NCBI RefSeq assembly: GCF_949987515.2
Contig: NC_082687.1
Span: 122,865,838-122,929,837 of the forward strand
Length of the DNA stretch: 64,000 bases
Source of the DNA: Delphinus delphis
Taxonomy: Eukaryota > Chordata > Mammalia > Artiodactyla > Delphinidae
Direction: 5' to 3'
Below the pieces are notes generated by a model. The model ran no database searches, was not told the origin of the DNA, and was given only the letters and a program-made list of their open reading frames with translations. Made by a program: the position numbers and the translations under genes. Positions 1 to 13,032 of the stretch are shown here, one piece after another (the first letter of the stretch is position 1; each line of letters opens with the position of its first letter).

Positions 1-2043
1 CCACTCAAGGCTTCTTGGATTTTGAAACCAAGCAGAGCTACCACCTTACTGTGAAAGCTTTCAATGTCCCCGATGAAGAAAGGTGCAGTTTTGCCACTGT
101 TAATATACAGTTAAAAGGGACAAATGAATATGTGCCTCGTTTTGTTTCCAAACTTTACTATTTTGAAATCTCAGAAGCAGCTCCTAAAGGTACTATTGTT
201 GGAGAAGTGTTTGCCAGTGACCGTGATTTGGGCACTGATGGGGAAGTGCATTATTTGATTTTTGGTAACAGTAGAAAGAAGGGTTTCCAGATCAACAAGA
301 AGACTGGACAAATTTATGTTTCTGGACTTCTTGATAGAGAAAAAGAAGAAAGGGTATCTTTGAAGGTAGTGGCCAAGAATTTTGGCAGCATTAGGGGTGC
401 AGACATCGATGAGGTCACTGTAAATGTCACTGTGCTTGATGCCAATGACCCACCCGTTTTTAGTCTAAACATCTACAGTGTTCAGATCAGTGAAGGGGTC
501 CCAACGGGAACTCATGTGACCTTTGTCAGTGCCTTCGACTCAGACTCTGTTCCCAGCTGGAGTAGGTTTTCCTATTTTATTGGATCAGGGAATGAAAATG
601 GTGCCTTTTCCATTAATCCACAGACAGGACAGATCACCGTTACTGCAGAATTAGATCGAGAAACCCTACCCATCTATAATCTCACGGTTTTAGCTGTGGA
701 TTCAGGGACCCCCTCAGCTACAGGAAGTGCCTCCTTATTAGTCACCCTGGAAGATATAAATGATAATGGGCCTATGCTGACCATCAGTGAGGGAGAAGTT
801 ATGGAAAACAAACGCCCAGGAACTCTGGTGATGACCCTTCAGTCCACAGATCCTGACCTCCCTCCAAATCAAGGCCCCTTTACCTATTACTTGCTGAGCA
901 CGGGTCCTGCCACCAGCTATTTTAGTCTGAACACTGCTGGAGTTCTGAGCACGACTAGAGAGATTGACAGAGAGCAAATTGCAGACTTCTATCTGTCTGT
1001 GGTCACTAGGGACTCCGGTGTTCCTCAGATGTCTTCCACAGGAACCGTGCATATCACAGTGATAGACCAAAACGACAACCCTTCACAGTCTCGGACAGTG
1101 GAGATATTTGTGAACTATTACGGCAACTTGTTTCCTGGTGGGATTTTAGGCTCCGTGAAGCCACAGGATCCCGATGTGTTAGACACCTTCCACTGCTCCC
1201 TGACTTCGGGAGTTACGAGCCTCTTCAGTATTCCAAGGGGCACTTGCAATCTGAGTTCCCAGCCAAGGTCCACAGATGGCACGTTTGATCTGACTGTCCT
1301 CAGCAATGATGGCGTCCACAGCACGGTCACGAGCAATATCCGAGTTTTCTTCACTGGATTTTCCAACACGACAGTGGATAACAGCATCCTACTGCGTCTC
1401 AGTGTACCAAGCGTAAAGGACTTCTTGACGAACCACTACCTTCATTTCTTACGCATTGCCAGTTCACAGCTGACTGGCCTTGGGACCGCTGTGCAACTGT
1501 ATGGGGCCTATGAAGGGAACAATAGAACGTTTCTTTTGGCAGCTGTGAAGCGAAACCATAATCAGTATGTGAATCCCAGTGGTGTAGCCACCTTCTTCGA
1601 AAGCATCAAAGAGATCCTCTTCCGGCAGAGTGGAGTGAAGGTAGAATCTGTGGATCACGACTCCTGTGCTCCTGGCCCATGTCAGAACGGAGGGAGCTGT
1701 GTAAGGAGACTGGCCGTGAGCTTCAAATTAAAGAGCCACGAGAGCCTTCCAGTCATCATCGTGGCAAATGAACCTTTGCAGCCTTTCTTATGCAAGTGTC
1801 TGCCAGGCTATACTGGCAGCTGGTGTGAAATAGACATAGACGAATGCCTTCCGTCCCCTTGCCACAATGGTGGGACCTGTCACAATTTAGTGGGAGGATT
1901 TTCATGCAGCTGCCCAGATGGCTTCACTGGCAGGGCCTGTGAGAGAGATATCAACGAGTGCCTGCCTAGTCCCTGCAAGAACAGTGCCGTCTGCCAGAAC
2001 TTTCCAGGAGGCTTCAACTGTGTTTGCAAAACTGGGTACACAG
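1..2043 (+). CDS. FAT4: FAT4 coding exon (likely exon 9), partial: last cadherin repeats and first EGF modules
   Basis: This is the 3' part of a large internal exon of FAT4, a giant type I atypical cadherin that binds DCHS1 across cell contacts and acts in planar polarity and Hippo-linked growth control. The window opens inside the exon; the first whole codon is at base 3. A partial cadherin repeat ends near 134. Three repeats follow, ending in the calcium-binding linker motifs DANDPP (~438), DINDNGP (~753) and DQNDNP (~1065). Then comes a degenerate membrane-proximal segment to ~1660. A first EGF module (1665-1830) carries an unusually long insert between its third and fourth cysteines. A calcium-binding EGF follows (DIDEC, ~1836-1944), and then the start of another (DINEC, 1950 on). 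The exon ends at CAG|GTATGA, phase 1. Identity rests on near-complete recognisable similarity to mammalian FAT4 over every visible exon. Confidence 0.97.
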
Positions 2044-2154
2044 GTATGACAATGTTTGGCTTTTTTTTTCCACCAAGACTTTAGCCATATCAAGTATAAT
2101 AGAAAGTCATGAGCTTTGTCATTTTCAAATGATTTTCCCTAAAGAGTAGGCAGA

Positions 2155-2395
2155 ATCACAGCAAATGCTTTAAGCATTTACTATTGGCCAGACACTTTTC
2201 TAAGCACTTTATCTGTATTTATTTCACTTACTTCTCACAAGAAACCTATGAGGTAGGGATAATGATTTTCCAGGTTTTACAGAGGAGGAAGATGATGTAG
2301 AGAGAAGTTGAGTTGGTATTCTAAGGTGACTCAGTTGATTTGTTGTAGAGTCGGGATGTGAGCTTACACAGTTCATTCCAGAGGTTAAGTTCTTG
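2155..2395 (+). repeat. MIR SINE (degraded)
   Basis: The diagnostic MIR core is readable: 'actattggccagacac', 'cacaagaaacctatgaggta', 'gttttacagaggagga' and a degraded 'gtgactcagttg' in consensus order. Divergence is high, as expected for this old mammalian family. Confidence 0.75.
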
Positions 2396-3289
2396 TCTTG
2401 TACAAGAGCAAAAAGAGCATCCTATCTTCAAAAAAGTGTTCTAAAGTTAAAGGACATGGTATATTTAAAGTATAAGACCTGGCCTATTTAATGTCCTAAA
2501 TACAGTTATCAACTATTGTTGTTGGTTCCTTCATTTTATCATGATCGTCTTTATGATTTTTTATCATAATTATCATTAGGATTATTGAAATTTGACCCAC
2601 ACTGTGAGGAGAATGAAGCAAGAGCTGTGATTCAGATTGAGATTAAAATGCCTTGTTATTTGTAGTAGTCGGTTAGAAAACATCGCAGGCTGATTTGTAA
2701 GGTAACTGAGCCACAATGTACCTTGACATTTTAGAAACAGAGTTAAATATATTGAGCAAGTTTGTTTGACTAGTCTTTGGCATCCTAATAGGACATGATG
2801 TGTGTTTAAATATATCTCTGTTTCTATCCCTATCTATCTATCACCTATTTATTTATTAGCTGATCTGTAGTTAGTGCACCTTCAAATGTGTATAAATTTA
2901 TGCTGTTGATAAGTTTGAGGAGAGACAATTTCCCTGCTGTAATTTGCACAGTATACATTTTTAGAGCATATATATTACATTGGGTTTCCCTGTAGTGTTT
3001 ATGAACACAAGTTAAAGTACAGTGAAATAGGTAAAGCCAGGATATATTTTTAAAAATTTGGTAGATGTTTTGCAGAATACTATTTTAAAAGAAGTTTTTC
3101 AGAAAATGTATTTGGATATCATATTTTAAAATGATGCCCACCATGTGTATACTTATAGTTTTATATTTGGAGAATTGAATTGCTTGATGATGATATAAAG
3201 CAAGTTTGAATAAGCCAAAGCAGATCTCATAAGCTTTGCCTTCTAACAAAATAATGTCCTTGAAATGTGAAGAAAAAACAGGGCAGCAA

Positions 3290-3515
3290 ACATATGAATG
3301 AAAGAATCAAGGGATTTGACAGAACTTGATTTATTTGTAGCTTTTGGGAAGTCACCTTAGCTTGCTGACCGTCAACTCCACCATATGTAAAATGGGAATA
3401 ATCATACTTACTTATCTTTTAGGGTTGTTTTAATGAGTAAAAATAATGTTTTTAAAACACCTAGCACAGAGCCCAGCTTTCAATAAGTAGCAATGCTGAT
3501 TAGTAGCGTTAGTAG
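3290..3515 (-). repeat. MIR SINE, antisense (degraded)
   Basis: The reverse-complement MIR signature is present: 'aagtcaccttagcttgctga', 'catatgtaaaatgggaataat', 'agggttgttttaatgagtaa' and 'acctagcacagagccc' ending in 'caataagtagcaatgct'. Confidence 0.7.
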
Positions 3516-4069
3516 TAGTGTTAGTATAAGGGTAGATGTAGAGGTATGCCATAGGGTTTCTATAAAGACAAGTCTCAGTGGCACAAGGTAAGCGTGAGTC
3601 TTACTAGAGTTGTACTTGTAGGATCATGAATAACAGGCTTACATACATGTTATGAGTTCAGGGTTTCTAGAAAACCTTCTTCACTCTTTCCCACACTTCT
3701 CTCCCCACCAGCCACACCCCTCGTTACTTCCTCTGTTGGGAATTTAACAATAAAGATGATTTATTTGTCCCATTTTAGTATAATACACTGATTCACACTT
3801 AGAGTGAGGTTACGCTTAGCTCTGGAATGAAGAAAGTGTGACTGCATTGGGTAGTAGATGGGGAAGAGGGAAAGTGTGTTAGCAAGGCACCCTATGCTGA
3901 TCTCAGCATAAATGTTACTTACTGCATGAAGGGACACAGAACTAGCCCTTTCACTTCACTTCTCCGTAGTTTGTTTCTTTATTTGTTTCATTTTATTTAA
4001 ACATACACCACATCCTTTTCTAAATGTAGTTGTTGAAACTTTTAAGCGTACTCTTCTTTCATCATGAAA

Positions 4070-4325
4070 TATTAATAGCATTTATCGAGTGACTATTTAA
4101 AACACTGCTTAAAGCTCCTTGCATCACAGACATTGTTATTCACTTCGTTATTTATTCAGTTCTTCTCACAACTCTATTAAATGAATACTTTTATCATTCC
4201 CATTTAAAAACAAAACGATTTGGATCTTAGAGAGATTGGAGATGAGATAACTTGCCTCCAGCATGGCACAGAAAGTGATCTGAGTTTTGACTAAAAGCTT
4301 CACTCCGGAGCCCCTGCTCTTTATA
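4070..4325 (+). repeat. MIR SINE (degraded)
   Basis: The segment follows the MIR consensus order: 'agcatttatcgagtgacta', 'ttctcacaactctattaaat', 'gataacttgcctccagcatg' and 'gcttcactccggagcccct'. A shorter MIR-like piece, 'aaaaagcctatgagataggt', follows at ~4435-4490. Confidence 0.65.
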
Positions 4326-5674
4326 TGCCTGTCACGTCTCATCACACTTTGATCTGCACTTGCTAGAGAGTTTTGCTAGTGGGCCTGTGATATCTTCTAA
4401 GAATTTTTTTTCCCATTATTCTACTTAAACCGCACAAAAAGCCTATGAGATAGGTATCGGAATCCTCAAACTGGATAAGAGTGAAGGTCAGGAAAATTCA
4501 CCCATAACCTCAACAATAAAGACATTGCGGGTATTTCCAGAAACCACTGCTGATCATCACTGCAGTTTTGCAGTGAGTGATTCCCAGAACAGTCCCTGCT
4601 TTGCTGTCACCCTTCAGATATCATTCAACTCTCACCCACTGGCAGAAGCTAAACCTGAGTCCTGCTGTAAGGGGGTCTGAAAAAGTGGTAGTTTCCAACT
4701 TCCAGTCCCTGCAATACAGAAAGATGGAATGGAGCTGGGTGTCAACAGAGAGTATCTGACATAGAAAGATCCTCCTACTGCTCCTATTTTATGTTGTAGG
4801 AAGCTGAGCCTACACTCTGGTGACTCTAGGCCCAGAGCTGCCAAAAACGAGATCATAACCTCTTTCTCTAAGGGACATCATTCGAAGTAATGTATTAATT
4901 TTACATGCGGTCCCTCCTCAGAGCTCACTTTGGTCCCTGTTTGCATAATTGGAGATAATCCAATTGATCAGGAATGATATAAACAAACGTATAATTGAAT
5001 GCTTCATATAAATCTTACATTTTTAAATTAATGTTATTCTTTGTTTCCAAATTCTATATGCAAAGTCCATCCAGTAAAACTAGCAGATAATTGAAGTCTG
5101 ATAGTTTTATTTCTTTGTTTTGTTTTGCAGAAAACAGTATATGAGAAACCATGCTGACACATTGTTAACCCACACACTAAATTAGGAATGCATTGTTTAA
5201 ATGTCTGTAAATGTTTAATGTTCTTTGGAAAGGTAATCTCTCAAGTATCATTTTGAGTTACTTTTTTCCAGCTAGTCTTTACCAGGTAACCTGACTCAGG
5301 AAGGCGGAGCTAATGCACCAAAACATCTTAAAGAACCAATCAGAGCTAATAAGTCATGAAACAAAATTCATACTTAAGCACAAGTGTGCCTCACAGAATG
5401 AATTTTTAACTATTCATTCTGGCTAGATTTTACTTCTGTTAACATTAAGGATTAGTGCCTTAGTGAAGCCTTCTTCAAAGTCTATGTGTATTGTATTCAG
5501 ATTTTTTTGGATCATCAGAATTATTTCAAAGCACCTATATTTTATACTCTATTTACTATTGTGGACTTTCACTGCATCTTTTTCAGTGATTTTTAAAGTC
5601 AGTGGCATTGCAAATTGGAGCTGTGAGAGATTATAAACTTTCTGATTAAAATAATTCTCAGCTGCTGCCCCCCA

Positions 5675-5675
5675 T

Positions 5676-5704
<29 letters not shown>
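5675..5704. repeat. (CA)n microsatellite
   Basis: An uninterrupted CA dinucleotide tract of about 15 units follows a C-run in the first FAT4 intron of the window. It is likely to vary in length between individuals. Confidence 0.95.
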
Positions 5705-5706
<2 letters not shown>

Positions 5707-8700
5707 CTGAATATTTCATGTGAAGCTAGAGATTGTGCTACAGATTAGAAGAGTGTTTATGAATTGATGCAAGTTGAGAGACTTTATCCTAAGAGCACCC
5801 CACAGAGAGTGGTTAAATATTAGCTCAACAGGGAATCTTTGTGGAGAACATCCTGTAAGGATGCAAGTAGAAAAATGAAAATTATGGAATGATTACAACA
5901 AAAAGATATAAAGAGATATAGTTATTATCATATTGCTACCCTATTCCTGATATATTTATTTTTTTAAGTTTATTTTCAAGTTTGTGGCTACAGGGTCACA
6001 TAATAAATATGGAATAAGAATATTTTTTATTTAATGACTTTAGAGAAAACTAATTTGTTTGTGTAACTTGTATTTTGGGTGGGTTTTTCTCAGTTACTAG
6101 AAAAAGAACCAAAAAGAAACTGAGAAAAGAAATACGGAGACTTCATTTTCTGTTATAATCACTTCATGTTTCACTGTTAAGAATATTTTCCTATAATTTA
6201 ATTTTATATTAATAGCACTAAATGAAGCTTTGATTAGCTATATGTAGAGTATATTAGAAAATATGAATAAATTTTAATATAGTCTAGAACATGTGAAAAA
6301 TTAATGTCGAGATTTTCACGGAGTTTAATAGTATAAGAAATTGCATCAACTGTCAATATGACCCAGTAAATTGAAAGAAAATATCTTCCATATTATTCAT
6401 GCCTCAGAAGTTCAGGGAACCCTGGAGGAAAACATCAGCCTAATAACTACAAACCTAATATTTCTTTTCCTATACAAATGAAAATTTCTTACATTTAATA
6501 GAACACTAATTAGAAAGCACAATTATACTCAGTAACCACACAGCATTTGGCTTCCTGCTCCCAGGTTTTCTGTTTGCAGTACACCCTGCATTAAATCCTT
6601 CATAGTAATGAATGGTGTTATAAAGGGCAGCATGTATATGGAACTTATTTCTAAATCCTGGTCTCTCATAACAGAATTAGTTCATAGCACCTTTAACCTT
6701 TCCTGTTCACTTTCACACATCTGGATGCATTTTAGGTGTGGTATTTGTAGTAACGCCAGGAGTGTATTCCCACAAGGAGAAGTTTTCCTGTGCTCTCTAG
6801 TAAGTCCCAGTATTTCAGGGGAGGATGAGATTTGTCCATTCATCACTTTTATGTCACTTGACAGTATAAAAAGGCCCGTAAAGTTATTTACAGTTTGTGC
6901 ATAGTAATTTTACCAAGAAACTTGGCAAACATTTGCTTTCACGAAGATGGGAGTTGTAACTAAGAGTCATTCTTTTAAAATCACAGCAGTCATATATTAA
7001 TGTTGTCAATGATCATGTGATCAGGAAACCAAGGAATATAAACAAATTTTATTTCCAAGAGTGGAATTACACAGTTTGCCTCAAATGATACATTAACTTA
7101 TTAAAGCATTAATAACAGGTTCTAGTAGCTTAAAAGCTTCTTATTTCTGTGGAAAATAAGTGTGTATTTGTAAGCATATTGTAGATACTATGTGTATCAT
7201 TATATATAATCATTTGTAGTCTCATTGAGATCGTATTTGTGTGTGTTTTAAAATACAAAGGTAAGACCGTTTTTTTTTTTCTTTTTGGTTTTATTACTAG
7301 CGACCCTCATTTAAGCATAATATTTTTGCTTTGTTTCCATGTGAAAAACCATAATGCTAACTGATCAGGTTATTTAGATGAGCTATCTTCATAGTGCCTT
7401 TCATTTACATAGCATGCAAAAAACAGCTACTTTCTATTAAAACAATAAAAAAACCTATAAGCATAAACATTCAGAATATATAGCGTATATGTATTATGGA
7501 ATTATATTTGCTAATAAAATAATCAATTTAGATATAAGGTGAACTTTGTTAGTTCCACATGGTCTTCCTTCTCCTCTGTGTATAAACACAAGACATGCAA
7601 AAGTATTACTTGTGGTGATCTAACATATATATGATCTAAGCTATTAAATTGAAACCTACACAGACTATGGGATATCAGAAATCATCATATCCCCATAGGG
7701 TGGCTGAATTTAACAGGCAAGAATAAATTTAGCACAATTATACCTAACTTAACATTAAAATGTGCTATTGCAATAAGTGAAACTTGAATATACATCCTTG
7801 TCGAAAAGATCATAGATGATCACATCAGATTCGATTTATGTTCAACACTTCATCACACCTTCTGCCCCAGAACATGAAGACACATGCTAAATTTCTCCTG
7901 TAAGTTTAAACTGTAATCTTGAAAAGTCTGGATTTACCTTGGCCTCCTATTATGCATTCACTTTCATCTTCACCAGTTCCCATTCTCCATGTACTAGGAG
8001 CTTACACTTCCGAAAGCATATCTCCTTCTATCTATAATAAATAATGTATATCAACACCATTAATTGATGAATGTCAAAGCAATGAGATCACTTTATTCCT
8101 CTAAACAGCTGCTCTGACAGTTAACATATCTCAATAGAAAAAGGCTCCTTGAATTCAGGAGACATAAATGCCTTTCTCTGTGCAAGCCCTATCAGCATAC
8201 TTCCAAGCCTCAAGGCACTGACAAATATTGTTAATTGACTTGCAGCATTAATTAAGTTAATGATGCAAACTTTTGTTTCACGGTGCTCCAACACATCAGA
8301 TTGTTTGTACCAGAAGCATGTTAGAGTAATTCAAACTGCTGCATTCTCTGATAATCATTATGCCATTAACATAGATGTGTGCAGAACAATACAGAATTTG
8401 TTGCTGACTTCTAATTGGATAATAGAGCATAAACTTTCCAAACCCTAGAAATACGCATTTAAAGGCTTTTTGATTCTAAGTAAAATTATGACATCTTTCC
8501 CTCACATGTAAGAAAAAATGTTCTTTTAATAATAACTTAAATTGCAACATTGAGTTTTCACACTGTATCTTGGAATCTAGTATGGCAACCTCTTTGAAAT
8601 TTACTAATTGTAAAATAAAAATATTACTCAATAAATGGAGTACTCAAACTAAAGTTTTGAAATGGTAAATAATTTACATACTCTAACAATAACAAATAAT

Positions 8701-10624
8701 ACTATTTTACCCAAACTCAACAAAAAGTTCATTTGCATAACCCCTAGAAAATTCATTTCTTAAATTTTTGACAAATATGAAGATAAAACTCTGGCTTAAA
8801 ATAAAATGTCAAACGAAAGATTGAATTTTCTTTTTCCTTAAAAGACGTTCATTCTCAAACTAATATTTTCTCAGTTTGTAGCTGCTTCTATTTATGTAGT
8901 CACTGTATGTTTTAACACATGAGTAAGTCATATTTATTTTTGGGTTTCTTTCCACCTCTTGCTTTGGACTAATTGAAATAGCTCATAGTTTGTATCTGAA
9001 TTAAATTCAGATGTCCATGTTAAAATCTTATTTTGTAAGGGGTAAATAAAATAACCATTTTATATAATTATTTTTTAAAAACCCTAAATTTCTTTGTTGT
9101 TATTGCTGTAGAAACCAAGATTCAAGGTGGTCCTTTCCAACAAGATTCAAAAAAGTAGAGAGTTGAGATTTACAGGATCAATGATTTGGGTTTTTATAGT
9201 CATACGTTGTTCTTGGAGAGCACATAGGTCCAAATACTTGAGTAAGTGTACCTGACCACACCCGCTAAACTGTTTAGCCTTTGTTCCCCATTTCCAGTCT
9301 TCAAGAAGTGAAGTTTGTGATTTTGTAACCTACGTATATGTGTTCACAACATGAAGGTTATACTGACCATACCTGTAAAGAATATTAGTCTATATTCTTA
9401 ATACATGCTACTCTTAACAAAACTCTAAAAGAAATTTTCAAAAAAGGAAAGGAAAAGAAGAAAATAAAACCTTATTTAGTACAACGGCACATGTGAAAAT
9501 TATGCATAATCTTACAGTGGAAAAAATGGAAGGACTGGGATGTGACTTTCCTGATACTAGGTAAATAATCAATAATATAGTCAATAGGTCTTATTTCATT
9601 CTCTATTGAGCAGTATCAGTATTGTATTAAGGGAAAAAAAGTACACTTCTCTAAAACAATCTGTCACAAATCCAGTTAGAAAACACCCAGAGAAGAGAGT
9701 TCTCCCATGGCACAGCATCTCTCTGGTGTGATAGTTTGTATGGGCTTAGAATAAATTTGTCCTGCCTGTTTCTCTAGTATGACTCATTGCTAAAGTACTT
9801 AAAACTTAATTTCTGTGCTTCTAGATTGTTAACTTGTTTATTTTCATTATTTCCCCTTAGAATAGAAAGGTATTCTGAAATTGTACTGTTTTACCTTGTA
9901 AGGAGATTCCCAATTTTATTTATAAAGTAAAAAATTTTGTGTTTATGACCGTTAGCAGTGTCATGAGATCTGACTCACAATTATAATTTCAAACAAACCA
10001 GCAAGTGTGGCTACAAAATCAAGCCACAAAAGCAGAAATGAATTAAACAAAAACTTTGACTGTGTTTCAAGCATAGTTGTTATGATGAAATGGATTATCT
10101 ATGCACAACAGGGTCTAGTTGTGCATATAAAACTTACGCCCTTTCATGAGACATTGAATAAAGGCATTAGTGCAGTCATGCTGGGAAGTAGGTGATAGCT
10201 TTACAGAAATAAACTCTCCCTCCTGTCAATGAATGGAAATTAAGAACTCTAAGAAATGTCTTAATTTCTTAGGAAATTAAGAAATATCATTATTTCCTCA
10301 AATCAGAAAACTAAAAACTATTCTAACAAATATGTTAAATGATTACAATAATTATTATAGAACAGTGATATTAGAACAAATTTACATTTGCATAAAAAAA
10401 CCACACAGCATCACAACGATAACAAAACACAGATGGGACTGGCCTCATACCCTAAGTTTTGCCTACTAGGTGATTAATTATTCAATTATAGCTGTCTGAA
10501 ACCTGGATATGGGAGCAGAGTTACAGTGGTCTGTACCATAGTTTTATAATTTCTTTGGCAAGAGATTACCCTCCAGAGGCTCCTTCTCTGCCATCTGTGA
10601 AATATGTTTCCTGTTGTGTGGATC

Positions 10625-10745
10625 GGTTTCCCCCACTAAAGTGGAGACACCATGTAAAGACACTTGTCTGCTTTTTAACTGTCAGACCTTCATCTTCTAG
10701 CATGCCTGACCCATAATAGGCACTCAGTCAATATTAACAGATTCA
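10625..10745 (+). repeat. L2 LINE 3'-end fragment
   Basis: The L2 tail signature is visible in order: 'cccccactaaagtggagaca', 'acacttgtctg', then 'catgcctgacccataatagg' followed by 'cactcagtcaatatt'. Confidence 0.6.
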
Positions 10746-11406
10746 ATTAACAAGATGATGTATGAGAAGTCTTTATACACTGAAATATATGCTTGCTAGG
10801 CATTATTGGTTTAGAAGAAAGACAGAGCATATATAATCTATAGTCAATAAATTTTCATAAATATTTGAAACTGTGTTTGACGTGTCTTTTTATTTCTTAC
10901 TCTACTTTACAACAGGTAAGTCAAAGTTAAGGAATATTTCTTGAGAGTGAAAGGATTGTAATTTGGCAAATAAGCTAAATGAGATTCATTATTACCTTTG
11001 AGAAGTCTGAGTTAAGGATATCTCGATGGTGAAAATTATACTGCAGAAGTTTCAACTCTCCAGTTATAATACATGAAAAAATTGGCATCGACAAGAGAAA
11101 ATAAATTCAGTGAAAACATTTAAATATGTTCACCATTTGTGATTTCCCTGAAAACAGTAGTTCCTTCCAAGATGATTATGTAAATTACTTCCTAAATATT
11201 ATAATGCACATCTTTAAAATAGGACAACTGAATAAGACTTTGAACTCAGATATAATATTCCTCTGTCCTCATGTCAAGTAAAATGTTCTTGTATTTCTTT
11301 TCTCCAAAGATAGGCTCTCTCAGGATAGACTATTACATATGGTCATGCAGTAATGGTGTTAATATATTTATGCAAGGATTTTTTTAATGAGTTTGATGCT
11401 TTTCAG

Positions 11407-11511
11407 GGAAAATCTGTGAATCTCCAGTCAATTACTGTGAATGCAACCCCTGCTTTAATGGTGGTTCCTGTCAAAGTGGTGTGGAGTCATACTACTGCCA
11501 TTGTCCGTTTG
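11407..11511 (+). CDS. FAT4: FAT4 coding exon (likely exon 10): EGF module
   Basis: This 105-nt phase 1/1 exon completes the third EGF module (GKICE) and encodes most of a fourth. Cysteines of the fourth fall in [12 protein letters not shown] and YYCHCPFG, and it finishes in the next exon as VFGKHCE. The first codon is completed by G2043. The acceptor is GCTTTTCAG and the donor is a full-consensus TTG|GTGAGT. A symmetric one-module exon like this could be skipped without shifting the frame. Confidence 0.96.
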
Positions 11512-12837
11512 GTGAGTAAAACTTAGTGGTTGATATAAAATATCAATCTATTTTGGCACACAGTTTAGCAATTTTGTTTTATCTTGTCTTGGAGTGACTA
11601 AGAAAATGTTAGTCGTTTTACACAGGAGGTTTTAGCAAAATAAAATCTCAAAGGTTTAATATTTTCTGTTAATTATGGAAATTCCATTGAGTATATTGTT
11701 TTGATCATTACTAGAAAATAATCAACTAAAGATTATTAAATTTGATGTTGTCTCCTCAGGACATTTCCTCTCAAAAACTTTTGTATGCCTTCTTTTTAGC
11801 CTAGAACCTATCTAATGAAAAATCCTTTAAGAACTATTTGACAACACTTTCTACTAAAATCTTTAAGACTAGTCAAAACGTTTTTGTTTTGTTTTGCTTT
11901 TGCTTCTTTACTTTTGTTTTTTGCATTAATTCAACCACTTCAGTTAGAATGATTTGGTAACTTGACATGCAGTTTTCATATAGCCTTTGTAGATAGTGTC
12001 GTGTAACTAATCAAAATTCAGAATGATGTGTTCTGTTAAGGAAGAAAATTGTTAAAAGAATTTTTTCATATGCATGCATACTTAGTCATCATAGTGGAAT
12101 GAATTAAAGGATTCCTTCCAGGTCTCACCCAAATGTTACCCTACACTGGGACAGCCAAGAACTATGAGAACAGCTTTGCAGGAAGCTTTTATTTTAACTT
12201 GGTTTGTTTCATAGGTTGGTGATTATTCCATTTATTCAAAAGCTGCTTTACTCCACAATAAAGTATTCTTCTCCAGAGGCCCTGCAGTAGTTAGAGACTC
12301 TGTCTTTCTCCATAGGCAAGAGAGGGGAAGGATTTTTTTCTAGTCTTTCCTTGAATATATTTATTACAGTGCTACATGGACCTGAAAAGTGAATCTCAAT
12401 GTATAGTAGAGAATAGAAGTTAAAAAGAATTTCAGGTTTCTAGTAACCAGTAAATGTAACATTAATTCATTTTCAAGTAATTCTATGACTATCTAGTTCT
12501 AAAGTACAATATCAAAAGAATGATAAAGAAAAACAGAATATAAAAATATCTAATTTTGAGCCTTGTATTTTAGCAATGGTTCTGAGGCCCAGAAATTGAG
12601 GGCTTTGTCTACAGTCAAACAGTGAAAACAAAACAAAACAACCTCAAAATGATATATTGACTAAAACACAATTTTATTTTCAGTCCAGGATGATATTCAC
12701 AGTACCTCTCTTTTTTAAAACTTCTTCAGATTCTCACTAATAATACCCTCGAAGCAGTAAAAGGTAGATCAAGGTCGAAATAACCACAATGTTAGATCTC
12801 CTAAAACGTCTTTCTTTCAATTATCTCTGTTTTTTTT

Positions 12838-13032
12838 AACTTTTTATTTTATATTGGAGTATAGTTGATTAACAATGTGGTGTTAGTTTCAGGTGTACAG
12901 CAAAGTGATTCAGTTATACATATACATGTATCTACTCTTTTCTCAAATTCCTTTCCCATTTAGGTTGTTACATAATATTGAGCAGAGTTCCCTGTGCTAT
13001 ACAGTAGGTCCTTGGTTATCCATTTTAAATAA
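12838..13032 (-). repeat. L1 3'-UTR fragment (artiodactyl/cetacean type), antisense
   Basis: The reverse complement of the L1 tail is evident: 'tattggagtatagttgatta', 'gtttcaggtgtacagcaaag', 'tgattcagttatacatatac' and 'gctatacagtaggtccttgg'. It is the same 3' UTR family as the L1 fragments at 25006, 34950 and 49410. It is 5'-truncated. Confidence 0.85.

Larger units (their letters stand above)
2044..11406 (+). other. FAT4: FAT4 intron (exon 9 to 10), 9,363 bp
   Basis: The intron opens GTATGA and closes with a TTTTCAG acceptor at 11400-11406. It is AT-rich and contains no convincing exon. It holds several MIR fragments in the first 2.3 kb, a (CA)n tract, an L2 3' fragment near 10.6 kb, and long unassigned unique sequence. 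The stretch 4863-5420 and the stretch 8040-8430 are complex, non-repetitive DNA with TAAT-type homeodomain core sites. They could be conserved elements, but that cannot be judged from one sequence. Confidence 0.9.

Noticed and set aside
2044..2084. Open frame continuing past the cadherin exon into the intron, giving a truncated secreted form
   Set aside because: The CAG|GTATGA donor is convincing and the joined frame with 11407 matches the FAT4 EGF exactly. No AATAAA or ATTAAA close downstream supports an intronic polyadenylation site.
7790..8460. 62-residue frame at 8260-8448 as a hidden exon
   Set aside because: It has no protein match I recognise and no acceptor/donor pair in phase with FAT4. 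The block is better considered as possible regulatory DNA.
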